From JBBTRN01 sp038065175 (GTDB lineage: Bacteria; Patescibacteriota; Doudnabacteria; UBA920): 47,978 nucleotides of DNA. A program made the position numbers and the translations under genes. The stretch's first letter is position 1; the number at the start of each line of letters is the position of its first letter. The notes beneath the pieces were generated by a model. That model had not been told where the DNA came from. It saw only the letters and a list, made by a program, of their open reading frames with translations, and ran no database searches. Below, piece by piece: positions 22,189 to 29,327 of this stretch. The stretch is taken from the NCBI GenBank assembly GCA_038065175.1, contig JBBTRN010000018.1:1-47978 (forward strand), given 5' to 3'.

Positions 22189-23145
22189 TTAATTATTTGG
22201 GTGTTTTAAAATCCAATCCAAGGCCTTGGATATTTGATCAAATGAGCTAAAAATTAAGTATGAATGATGCAAGCTGTGTGGGCTCCTGTCTAGCTTAGGA
22301 AACAAACTTACATCAAAGTTAATTTTTTTTACGTTTTGGCTGCCAGCATTATTTAATTCCCCAAAAGAGGATATCAACCCTGCGCCAATGACTAAATTTT
22401 TACCACCCTCCTTAATAAATCCAAATTCCATACTATTCCACCACAACCGTTCAGCCATAAATTGTTGACCCTCTTCCTTGCATTTCATAAAAACTTGACC
22501 AAACTTTTGAGCCAGTTCTTTTATTTCAGGATTTACAAGCATAGGTAAGTGGCCAAAGATATCATGAAAAATATCCGGTAGCGGAATAAAATCCAACTCT
22601 TTCATAGTTCGGATATAATTGGTTCGCATAATCCGTCTTTGCGACAAAAAATGAAACCACGGCGCGTCTTCTGCATACTGTATGTTAGTAACTTCAGTTT
22701 TCCATTTCGCAACAGTAAACAGGCGTTCGTCCAACTCTTCTAAATTAGGCAGTTTATTTGGGTTAATATTTAACAATTTTAGCCCTTCCCAAAACCACGG
22801 ATGAACCTTACCCTTTAAACTCTTAAACTGACGCTCAAATAATTTTTGCCAAATAACATGAGCTTTAGGGTCAGTTATGGACAAAACTTTTAAATCACTA
22901 AATTTTGTACTGTAAAATTTACTGTCCAAAAGCTTAGCCAGCTGCCAGTCTTTTTCAGTTACTATATCTCCGGCATCGTGGGTGGTAAGCAGGACATTAA
23001 TCTTGTTGCTTTTTAATGACCAGTCAGGATCATGACCCAAAGCCAAAATACTCGGCTTACAAGCAGCCACAAAATCCAATGCCTCCTGGTTATTGGAAAA
23101 AACGAACGTCTTAACAAGTTTATTATTTTGATTCTGCCATTGCAT
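22189..23145 (-). CDS. Fused pterin-4a-carbinolamine dehydratase - aromatic amino acid hydroxylase (phenylalanine 4-hydroxylase type)
   Basis: The 318-residue protein has two enzymes in one chain. Residues about 1-75 match PCD/DCoH: FSNNQEALDFV, LGHDPDWSLKSNKINVLLTTHDAGDIVTEKD, with H38 and H56 in place and Asp39 where the usual second histidine of the H-H-P motif is. Residues about 85-318 are a biopterin-dependent hydroxylase: LPDIFHDIFGH (iron ligands H194, H199), WWNSMEFGF (E240) and VIGAGLISSFGE. The reaction would be Phe + O2 + tetrahydropterin to Tyr, with the fused dehydratase regenerating the cofactor. PhhA and PhhB are normally separate genes. Position directly upstream of tyrS and behind a Tyr-codon leader supports a tyrosine-supply role. 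A tryptophan substrate cannot be excluded. Confidence 0.85.
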   Translation of the reverse strand: MQWQNQNNKLVKTFVFSNNQEALDFVAACKPSILALGHDPDWSLKSNKINVLLTTHDAGDIVTEKDWQLAKLLDSKFYSTKFSDLKVLSITDPKAHVIWQKLFERQFKSLKGKVHPWFWEGLKLLNINPNKLPNLEELDERLFTVAKWKTEVTNIQYAEDAPWFHFLSQRRIMRTNYIRTMKELDFIPLPDIFHDIFGHLPMLVNPEIKELAQKFGQVFMKCKEEGQQFMAERLWWNSMEFGFIKEGGKNLVIGAGLISSFGELNNAGSQNVKKINFDVSLFPKLDRSPHSLHHSYLIFSSFDQISKALDWILKHPNN

Positions 23146-23176
23146 ATTTATTTATTCTTTAATAATTAAAAATAAA

Positions 23177-23205
23177 AAAACCACCTGGCAGAGCCAAGCG
23201 GTTTT
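23177..23205 (-). terminator. Attenuator terminator in the hydroxylase-tyrS leader
   Basis: On the minus strand a 13-bp stem (AAAACCGCTTGGC with GCCAGGTGGTTTT, two G-U pairs) has a TCT loop and is followed by TTTTTTA. Its 5' arm can alternatively pair upstream (GCGGT..TTTGAA at about 23220-23233), forming an antiterminator. It lies between the promoter and the first structural gene, 30 bases before the ATG. Confidence 0.85.
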
Positions 23206-23226
23206 GAAAATAAAAGCAAATTCAAA

Positions 23227-23292
23227 TTACCGCGAACTCTGCAAAGAGGGACGGTAAGTATACATATTAAATTTAACGGTAACTTTTTTCAT
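23227..23292 (-). CDS. Tyrosine-codon leader peptide (21 residues)
   Basis: The ORF reads MKKVTVKFNMYTYRPSLQSSR followed by TAA. Tyr codons at positions 11 and 13 lie immediately before the sequence CTTACCG, which starts the first leader hairpin (TTACCG/CGGTAA). The ATG is about 4 bases from the predicted start of transcription, so the peptide would be translated from a near-leaderless mRNA. The position, length and Tyr-Thr-Tyr cluster fit ribosome-mediated attenuation as known for trp, phe and his operons. Its coding status is inference from this layout. Confidence 0.65.
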   Translation of the reverse strand: MKKVTVKFNMYTYRPSLQSSR

Positions 23293-23302
23293 ATCTGTTC
23301 GT

Positions 23303-23331
23303 ATAATATAGTAATAGACCTAATTTGTCAA
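23303..23331 (-). promoter_or_regulatory. Promoter of the leader peptide-hydroxylase-tyrS operon
   Basis: On the minus strand TTGACA (23326-23331), a 17-base spacer and TATTAT (23303-23308). The same -35 bases read on the plus strand as TTGTCA (23325-23330), with TATAAT (23349-23354) 18 bases on. That makes a divergent promoter for the GIY-YIG element, with a start at about 23361 beside its ATG at 23363. Confidence 0.8.
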
Positions 23332-23362
23332 TTAGAACACAAAAAAGTTATAATCTTAGGAC

Positions 23363-23646
23363 ATGAGTCCCGTTAGAGAAACCCTATATATTATACTTAT
23401 ATTTTACAAAGCTTCAAAGACGGGAAGCAATATACAGGCTGTTGCAAAAATTTACGGAAGCGTTTCAAACAGCATAACAATAACCTAGTGCCATCAACCA
23501 AAGGTCGAGCTCCATTTGTTTTAATATATTATGAAGCGTGTTTAAATAAAGATGACGCTTTTGCCAGAGAACGCTATCTTAAAAGCGGGATGGGCAAACG
23601 CTATTTAAAAAATCGTTTGAAACGCTTCCTTTCTCTAACGGGATGA
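23363..23646 (+). pseudogene. GIY-YIG nuclease gene with a 1-base frameshift, inside an inverted-repeat element
   Basis: ATG 23363 opens MSPVRE. A missing base near 23381 shifts frame, after which NPIYYTYILQSFKDGKQYTGCCKNLRKRFKQHN... runs without stops to LKRFLSLTG and TGA at 23644-23646. The protein is a typical small GIY-YIG nuclease of about 95 residues with the catalytic Tyr, Arg and Glu region (LIYYEACLNKDDAFARERYLK). Both gene ends coincide with the 14-bp inverted repeats, so the element's termini encode its first and last residues. The frameshift could be a homopolymer error (AAA versus AAAA). The last bases overlap the PBP start codon. Confidence 0.8.
23368..23643. mobile_element. GIY-YIG element bounded by perfect 14-bp inverted repeats
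   Basis: TCCCGTTAGAGAAA (23368-23381) and TTTCTCTAACGGGA (23630-23643) are exact inverted repeats enclosing the nuclease frame. A related pair (TCCTGTTAGAAA, TTTCTAACGGGA) brackets 33158-33272 without any ORF. In both places one terminus abuts the ATG of a downstream gene. Confidence 0.75.
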
Positions 23647-26519
23647 AGATTTACAGCTATCGCATAAAAAAACGCTCTCACGGGTCAATTAAAACCTCGA
23701 AATTCAAATTCCCAAAATTACCCTTTCGGCTACCGTTTAAATTTAAGCGGCCGAAGAATGTTTGGACATTAATTTTTCGCGCGTTTGCCATGGGCATTTT
23801 ATTTATTGCCCTGCTGTTTTTATATTATGCCAAAGACCTGCCGGATCCCAACAAATTAATTGAAAGGGATGTGGCCGAAAACACCAAAATCTTTGACCGG
23901 GAAGGCAAATTGCTTTATGAAATACACGGCGAGGTAAAACGCACATTGATAGAACTTGACCAAATCCCTGAATACGCAAAACAAGCGTCAATTGCCATTG
24001 AAGATAAAGATTTTTACAACCACCATGGTTTGTATTTTAGGGGGATTGCCCGTTCGCTCTTCCGCTATGTTATTAACCTTGGGCCCGAAGGGGGCGGAGG
24101 CAGTACTTTAACCCAACAATTTGTCAAAAACGCTATTTTAACCAATAAAAAAACTTTTGGACGAAAAATTCCCGAGGCAATTTTAAGCTTAGAAATAGAA
24201 GCCAGGTTTTCCAAAGAAGAAATCCTAAAACTCTACTTAAACGAAATCCCCTACGGACGCAATGCCTACGGCATTGAAGCCGCGGCCTTTGGTTATTTTG
24301 GCAAATCTGCCAACGAGTTAAGTTTGGCCGAAAGCGCTTACCTGGCGGCATTACCCCAAGCGCCGACATTCTATAACCCCTTAGGCCCGAACCGAGCCGC
24401 TTTGGACGCAAGGAAAGACCGGGTCCTTGCGGCCATGCGAGAACAGGGCTACATTAGTCCCGAACAGGAAAAAACCGCAACCGAAGAAAAAGTGGAATTT
24501 TTAAAAACCAAGACCGCCATTTCCGCGCCGCATTTTGTGTTGATGGTGCAGGATTATTTAGCTAAAAAGTACGGAGAAAAAACCCTGGCTGAAGGCGGGC
24601 TTAGAGTTTATACTACCCTGGACTCCGGCCTGCAAAAAATTGCGGAAGAAGCGATTAAAGCCAGGGCAGAAACTAATTCCACGAAATACAATGCCCAAAA
24701 CGCCAGCCTGGTTGCCGTTGACCCTAAAACCGGACAAATTTTAGCCCTGGTGGGAAGCAAAGATTACTTTGGGGAGAGTTTCCCTAAAGACTGCAGACCA
24801 GGAAAAACATGCCTGTTTGAGCCCAACGTGAACACCGCTCTTTCGCAGCTCCAACCCGGCTCAAGTTTTAAGCCTTATGTCTACGCAACGGCTTTCGGCA
24901 GGGATTATAAATTCGCCCCTGCCGCCATGCTTATTGATGTAGTTACCAACTTCGGCACTTTTAACGGTAAAAACTATGCGCCTGAAAACTATAACAACAG
25001 AGAGCATGGCCCGGTTTCCATGCGTTCTGCATTGGCAGGCAGTTTGAACATCCCGGCGGTAAAAACCCTGGCCTTGGTTGGGGTGGACAAAGCAGTCCAG
25101 GTGGCGCGGGATTTAGGCATAACCAGCCCCATGGCTGACTGCGGCCTGTCTTTAGTTTTGGGAGGATGCGAAGTGAGATTAATAGACCACGTGGCCGCGT
25201 TTGGGGTTCTGGCCAACGGGGGCGTCAAAAACGAAAAAACCGCCATATTAAAAGTCCTGGACAAGAACGGAAACACACTGGAAGAATTTGAGGAAAATCC
25301 AAAAGAAATTTTGGATCCCCAAGCCGTGTACCAACTTATAAGCATAATGACGGACAACAACGCAAGAAGCTTTGTGTTTGGGGCCAACTCGCCTTTGACT
25401 TTGCCGGGCAGGGAAGTAGCGGCAAAAACCGGCACAACGCAAAATTGGCACGACGGCTGGACTATGGGCTTTACGCCTTCTTTAGCCGCCGGAGTCTGGG
25501 CTGGGAATAACTGCGGGGGGGCGAACCCTAAATGCCTTATGAAAGAAGGGGCGGACGGCGTTTTTGTAGCAGCGCCTATCTGGAACCAATTCATGAAAGA
25601 AGCGCTAAAAGACAAACCTGCCGAAAGGTTCAAAGAACCCCCGGGGATTACGCGAATTATTGTTGACGCAACTTCCGGCAAACTCCCTACTGCCAACAGC
25701 CCCTCTACCAAAGAGGAGGTGTTTGCCGATTACAACCGGCCGCAAGATTATGACAATATTCACATTAGCTTGGCCTACGACTCTTTAACCAATCTACCCG
25801 CTGACCCTACAACCCCGCCTGAACGAATCACTTACAAAAACTTCACGGTTTTCCAAAGCGAACAACCGCAAAACCCCGGCTGGGAAAATCCTGTAAGGGA
25901 TTGGGCGATTAAGAACGGATACCTCTACCCTTCCAGGGTGCCTACAAACCCAACCCAACCCGGATTTGGGGAAATTTCCGCCAGGATCACTAGCCCGTCA
26001 GACGGGCAACAAATTGAATCTTTGCCGTTTTTTGTGGGGGTTGAGGCTCAAGGCACGAACCCAATTGCCAGAGTGGATTTATTTATTGACGGGCTTTTTA
26101 TTAAAAGTATGAATACCGCGCCCTACCGTTTTGAGGTCAATAAAATCCTTTCCAATGGCCAGCATGTGGTGGCCGCAAAAGCATTGGACGCTGCCGGTAA
26201 TATTGCGGATGCCAGTATAATAATTAGTTTCGGATCCCAGGGCGGTCTGGAATTAACCGACCCGGCGTATAACACATTAGCCCTATTCCCGATTACCCTG
26301 GCCGCGCAAAGCGCAAAAAAGTACGAATTAGTGAATTTTTATTATTTGGAAGGTGAAATTGAAAAATTAATCGGGAAAGCGGAAAAGATAGAAAATGTGG
26401 GAGGGGGCTTCCGCTACAGCTTAGTTTGGGACAACGCGCCCGATATAAAAGAATTTTGGGTTTTTGCCAAAACTCCTGACGGGCAGGAGACAAAAAAAGT
26501 GAAGATAACAGTACCATAA
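23643..26519 (+). CDS. Class A penicillin-binding protein (PBP1A-like) with C-terminal Ig-like domain
   Basis: The 958-residue peptidoglycan synthase has a basic cytoplasmic N-terminus and one membrane anchor (about 45-63, LIFRAFAMGILFIALLFLYY). The GT51 transglycosylase carries EDKDFYNHHG, GGSTLTQQFVKN and LYLNEIPYGRNAYGIEAAA. The transpeptidase carries SSFK (about 415), SLN and KTGTTQNWHDGW. A beta-rich Ig-like module lies near 775-860 (ITSPSDGQQIESLPF..VDLFIDGLFIKS), with a further strand-rich tail. It polymerises and crosslinks murein outside the membrane. Its ATG overlaps the end of the GIY-YIG element, so promoter and leader may have been supplied by that element. Confidence 0.93.
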   Translation: MKIYSYRIKKRSHGSIKTSKFKFPKLPFRLPFKFKRPKNVWTLIFRAFAMGILFIALLFLYYAKDLPDPNKLIERDVAENTKIFDREGKLLYEIHGEVKRTLIELDQIPEYAKQASIAIEDKDFYNHHGLYFRGIARSLFRYVINLGPEGGGGSTLTQQFVKNAILTNKKTFGRKIPEAILSLEIEARFSKEEILKLYLNEIPYGRNAYGIEAAAFGYFGKSANELSLAESAYLAALPQAPTFYNPLGPNRAALDARKDRVLAAMREQGYISPEQEKTATEEKVEFLKTKTAISAPHFVLMVQDYLAKKYGEKTLAEGGLRVYTTLDSGLQKIAEEAIKARAETNSTKYNAQNASLVAVDPKTGQILALVGSKDYFGESFPKDCRPGKTCLFEPNVNTALSQLQPGSSFKPYVYATAFGRDYKFAPAAMLIDVVTNFGTFNGKNYAPENYNNREHGPVSMRSALAGSLNIPAVKTLALVGVDKAVQVARDLGITSPMADCGLSLVLGGCEVRLIDHVAAFGVLANGGVKNEKTAILKVLDKNGNTLEEFEENPKEILDPQAVYQLISIMTDNNARSFVFGANSPLTLPGREVAAKTGTTQNWHDGWTMGFTPSLAAGVWAGNNCGGANPKCLMKEGADGVFVAAPIWNQFMKEALKDKPAERFKEPPGITRIIVDATSGKLPTANSPSTKEEVFADYNRPQDYDNIHISLAYDSLTNLPADPTTPPERITYKNFTVFQSEQPQNPGWENPVRDWAIKNGYLYPSRVPTNPTQPGFGEISARITSPSDGQQIESLPFFVGVEAQGTNPIARVDLFIDGLFIKSMNTAPYRFEVNKILSNGQHVVAAKALDAAGNIADASIIISFGSQGGLELTDPAYNTLALFPITLAAQSAKKYELVNFYYLEGEIEKLIGKAEKIENVGGGFRYSLVWDNAPDIKEFWVFAKTPDGQETKKVKITVP

Positions 26520-26520
26520 A

Positions 26521-26615
26521 AATTACTAATGCCGAATTACTAATGTCTAATCAATTTCTGTTGTTTAAATGCTTTAATTGGACATTTTGATATTAGTCAT
26601 TGATTAGGAATTGAT
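26521..26615. repeat. Long imperfect inverted repeat between PBP and O-antigen ligase genes
   Basis: The arms 26521-26558 and 26580-26615 are made of ATTACTAATG/TCTAATCAATT words and their complements. The right arm runs into the next start codon. No ORF is enclosed. Confidence 0.55.
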
Positions 26616-27846
26616 GAATTATTTAATCGTCCTCACAATCCTTCTCACTCCTGCCTACGCAATTAGGTTTAATATTTTTGGATTGTCCACAAATTTGCTA
26701 ATGCTCTGGGTATTTTTTGTTTGGGTAATTTTTACATTTTACTTAACTGTCAACAATGAATGGGCCAAGTATATCGAGTTTAAATTATCACTGGATAAAA
26801 AAATTCTTGCCTTTATAAGCCTATTCTTTGCAGCCGCATTGATTAGCCTATTTTGGCAAGGCTTTAGCCAGGAAAAACTTGGGCAGTTTATTGTTCTGTT
26901 TATACAGCCAATTAGCTTGTTTATCATTGCGTCCTATACATGGTATAAAAATCCTGATTCTAAACCCTTAATCCTTAATACTTGCTACTTGCTACTTGCG
27001 ACCATGGGCCTCTTTGCCATCATCCAATACTTCACGCTTCTAGGCCTGCCGCCTGAATACTGGGGCAACAGCATGGAGCCGAAAAGGGTAATTGCGTTTT
27101 TTTCACATCCTAATTTTTATGCACTATTTATAGCTCCTTTATTGGCTTTTCTTATTCCTGACGCCTTTTCGGCAATTTCAAATTTCTCCGCCAAAGGCGG
27201 ACAAATTTCAAAACTCTGGAAACCTATTTGCTGGACAATCGGGGCAATCGGGCTATTATTATCGCTATCTAGAGCGGGCTGGCTCGGGCTTGGGGTAGCT
27301 GGGCTAGTTTACTTATTTTTTGCTGCCGACAGAGCAATAAAAAAAATCGCCTCTGTTGTAGTAATTGTTATGGTTATTGTTATTGTTTCCGTCCCTAACC
27401 TCCGGTGGCGCTTTGTCCTACCCTTCTACGGCGAAAAGTCTGCTGTGTCTAGACTTAGCCTTTGGGAAACAGGGTGGAAAGGCGTAAAGGAGTCACCAAT
27501 TTTGGGTCTGGGACTTACAGGCTTTTCAAATAATTGGAACAAACTAAATACGGATCCAAATTTAGATACGCATAACTACCCGCATAATATATTTTTAAAT
27601 TTATGGGTAGAAACGGGGATAATAGGACTTATGAGTCTTATAGGACTAATAGGACCTTTAATTTATCGGGGACTTCGTTCTGTTTCCTCCTCCTTGAGGG
27701 GGGAGGGGCAGGGTGGGGGTGATGCGATAAAACTCGGCGTTGCGCTCTTCCTTATAGCTCTCCTGTCCCAAGGCCTCTTAGACAACCCTTACTTTAAAAA
27801 CGATTTAGCTATGGTGTTTTGGATAGTGTTGTCTTTAGGGTTCTAA
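26614..27846 (+). CDS. O-antigen ligase/polymerase-like membrane protein
   Basis: The 410-residue protein has ten or more hydrophobic segments. The Wzy/WaaL-type core motif sits before a large loop (LLLSLSRAGWLGLGVAG, then PILGLGLTGFSNNW..DTHNYPHNIFLNLWVETGIIGL), with the histidines typical of PF04932. It would ligate or polymerise lipid-linked glycans for the cell surface or S-layer. ATG 26614 is preferred to the TTG just upstream. Two intragenic repeats are translated in loops: TCCGCCAAAGGCGGA (27187-27201, FSAKGGQ) and a G-rich stretch at about 27686-27720 encoding SSSLRGEGQGGG. Confidence 0.85.
   Translation: MNYLIVLTILLTPAYAIRFNIFGLSTNLLMLWVFFVWVIFTFYLTVNNEWAKYIEFKLSLDKKILAFISLFFAAALISLFWQGFSQEKLGQFIVLFIQPISLFIIASYTWYKNPDSKPLILNTCYLLLATMGLFAIIQYFTLLGLPPEYWGNSMEPKRVIAFFSHPNFYALFIAPLLAFLIPDAFSAISNFSAKGGQISKLWKPICWTIGAIGLLLSLSRAGWLGLGVAGLVYLFFAADRAIKKIASVVVIVMVIVIVSVPNLRWRFVLPFYGEKSAVSRLSLWETGWKGVKESPILGLGLTGFSNNWNKLNTDPNLDTHNYPHNIFLNLWVETGIIGLMSLIGLIGPLIYRGLRSVSSSLRGEGQGGGDAIKLGVALFLIALLSQGLLDNPYFKNDLAMVFWIVLSLGF
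27187..27201. repeat. TCCGCCAAAGGCGGA palindrome, in frame
   Basis: The identical 15-base palindrome occurs in the MITE at 13560-13574, and an imperfect form (TCCGCCTTTGGCAGA) lies in the candidate RNA at 16795-16809. Confidence 0.8.
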
Positions 27847-27864
27847 CTATGTTAAAATATGGCA

Positions 27865-28131
27865 ATGCAGACTAAACTGAAAAATCGAATAATTATTGAC
27901 CCGAGGGTTATGGTCGGCAAACCCATAATAAAAGGCACGCGGATTACCGTGGAGTTGATTTTGCGTTTGCTGGCGCAAGGCCAACCTGTGGAAGAAATCC
28001 TTGATAATTACCCGCACTTAAAAAAAGAAGATATTCGCGCGGCAATCGAGTATGCGGCCGAACTTTTGGAAAGAGAAGCTGTCTACCCTTTAACAACCAC
28101 TGCCTATGCCAAGGTTAAGACTGTTGCTTGA
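27865..28131 (+). CDS. DUF433 antitoxin
   Basis: The 88-residue protein reads RIIIDPRVMVGKPIIKGTRITVELILRLLAQGQPVEEILDNYPHLKKEDIRAAIEYAAELL, a textbook DUF433 domain (HTH-like). It is paired with the DUF5615 toxin gene, which it overlaps by 26 bases. A TAAAAT at 27853-27858 with TTGTCT 18 bases upstream predicts initiation at about 27865, matching the ATG chosen here; an earlier ATG at 27859 lies inside the promoter spacing. By family precedent it is the antitoxin of a type II-like pair. Confidence 0.88.
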   Translation: MQTKLKNRIIIDPRVMVGKPIIKGTRITVELILRLLAQGQPVEEILDNYPHLKKEDIRAAIEYAAELLEREAVYPLTTTAYAKVKTVA

Positions 28132-28459
28132 CGAAAATATTGGGAAGACGACAGCTGAAATACTTCGAAAAGATCGAAATGATGTTGTGAGCGTATCAGA
28201 AGACTACCGAGGCCAAGCAGATGAAGCTATTCTAAAAATCGCTGTCAAAAGCAAACGAATTATTGTTACGCTTGATAAAGATTTCGGCACGCTAGTGCAT
28301 TTACACTCCCGCAAACATACTGGGGTTATTTTATTGCGCTTGGATGACGAATCTCCAAAAAATATTTATAAAATCTTGAAATCTATACTAAAACAGCCAT
28401 CAAAAAACCTAAAAGGCAAATTCATTGTCGCAACAGAAACCAAAATCAGGCTGAAATAA
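28106..28459 (+). CDS. DUF5615 PIN-like toxin
   Basis: The 117-residue protein has LRLLLDENIGKTTAEILRKDRNDVVSVSED and then IIVTLDKDFGTLVHLHSRKHTGVILLRLDDESP, the DUF5615 PIN-like signature with its acidic residues (DEN, DKDFG). It is the presumed ribonuclease partner of DUF433. Its start overlaps the antitoxin frame. It converges with the minus-strand gene at 28520, whose terminator lies in between. It appears intact. Confidence 0.88.
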   Translation: MPRLRLLLDENIGKTTAEILRKDRNDVVSVSEDYRGQADEAILKIAVKSKRIIVTLDKDFGTLVHLHSRKHTGVILLRLDDESPKNIYKILKSILKQPSKNLKGKFIVATETKIRLK

Positions 28460-28463
28460 AAAA

Positions 28464-28496
28464 CAAGGGCGGAACGACTTTCATCGCCCGCCCTTG
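28464..28496 (-). terminator. Terminator of the 28520 gene
   Basis: CAAGGGCGG (28464-28472) pairs with CCGCCCTTG (28488-28496); on the minus strand TTTTTTATTT follows. Confidence 0.85.
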
Positions 28497-28519
28497 AGGG
28501 CATTAACCTTTGTTGAAGG

Positions 28520-29107
28520 CTATCTCTGAGCTCGGTAGTTAATTTTTCTGAGCTGGATTCTCCCCCCGCAGCCAGGGCAGTAGTGGATTCGCCGCCGAAT
28601 CGTCCTAATTTGGGAGTTAGCATTGTCAGACCAAAAAGTCTCGTGGCGCTCCCCATTGAAGCACCTAATCCCGACCTCACCCAGACTAGTAGTCTGCGCG
28701 GACGACTGCTCCGGAAAATAACGAAGCACTTCAACCTCAAGGCAAAACTTTTGTACCTTCTTTTCCTTTTTAATGATCGCTAAAGCGCGTTTGCGCGCCC
28801 TTCGTTCATATTGCCTATTAAGCTCCTGCTGAGTGATCTGTTCACTAAATAACAATTTGGCGCCCACTAAGCTAGCAGGGCTGAGTGCATTGCAATTAAC
28901 CACCAAGTAGCGTCCACTTCCCTCAAAGCCTGCGGCCTGAACTACCTCCCCCAGATCACCCTTCCTAAGCTTCCCTGAATTGTCAGGGGCCATAACCTTA
29001 AAACACCCTGCGGGCAGATCACGCGCTCCATTTTTCGAAAGAAGTCTAACCTGGCCTCCTTCTGCTGCTTCTGCTATTTTTATCTCAATTCCAGAAACCC
29101 TTTTCAT
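28520..29107 (-). CDS. Hypothetical protein with C-terminal CxxC
   Basis: The 195-residue soluble protein has a strand-rich N-terminal half (EIKIAEAAEGGQVRLLSKNGARDLP, KGDLGEVVQAAGFEGSGRYLVVN), a basic helix (QQELNRQYERRARKRALAIIKKEKK) and a C-terminal YCPGCGGRIQL with a single zinc-knuckle-like CxxC. I do not recognise the family. A strong AAGGAGGAG Shine-Dalgarno, GC-leaning codons and its own terminator set it apart from core genes. It is divergent from the third TrmB regulator, the same layout as the 11575-10666 operon and the radical SAM gene. A TTGTCA/TATTCT promoter lies near 29176-29203 on the minus strand. Confidence 0.65.
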   Translation of the reverse strand: MKRVSGIEIKIAEAAEGGQVRLLSKNGARDLPAGCFKVMAPDNSGKLRKGDLGEVVQAAGFEGSGRYLVVNCNALSPASLVGAKLLFSEQITQQELNRQYERRARKRALAIIKKEKKVQKFCLEVEVLRYFPEQSSAQTTSLGEVGIRCFNGERHETFWSDNANSQIRTIRRRIHYCPGCGGRIQLRKINYRAQR

Positions 29108-29187
29108 TTAACTCCTCCTTCTTTTGCGTATTCATACCCCGCAGGGTGTTTTGGTTTTAACCAAGAAGAATACCAGAAATACAAAAA

Positions 29188-29245
29188 TTGACAATTGTAG
29201 TCATCGTATGATATAGTATATTTAGCCTTATTTAAGGCTAAATAT
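29188..29245 (+). promoter_or_regulatory. Promoter and 28-base dyad of TrmB regulator 3
   Basis: TTGACA (29188-29193), an 18-base spacer and TATAGT (29212-29217). Overlapping the start site is a dyad with 13-bp perfect arms, ATATTTAGCCTTA (29218-29230) and its complement (29233-29245). This is a strong operator candidate controlling the regulator and perhaps the divergent 28520 gene, whose promoter overlaps the same region. A 14-base perfect palindrome TTGGTTTTAACCAA lies at 29151-29164. Confidence 0.7.
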
Positions 29246-29327
29246 TTATTTTATTTATATTTTGTCGGGTAAGGTTGACACAATCTATTAACTGGATTCC
29301 GGCTCGTAGGCCGGAATGACAAATGAA

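Noticed and set aside
23160..23331. T-box riboswitch in front of the hydroxylase-tyrS operon
   Set aside because: The leader is only about 150 bases and has no recognisable specifier loop or AGGGTGGNACCGCG T-box sequence. The Tyr-codon ORF and three-stem layout fit ribosome-mediated attenuation better.
28366..28740. Long minus-strand frame through the terminator and the 28520 gene
   Set aside because: It crosses the terminator and overlaps two well-supported genes in other frames, with low-complexity composition.
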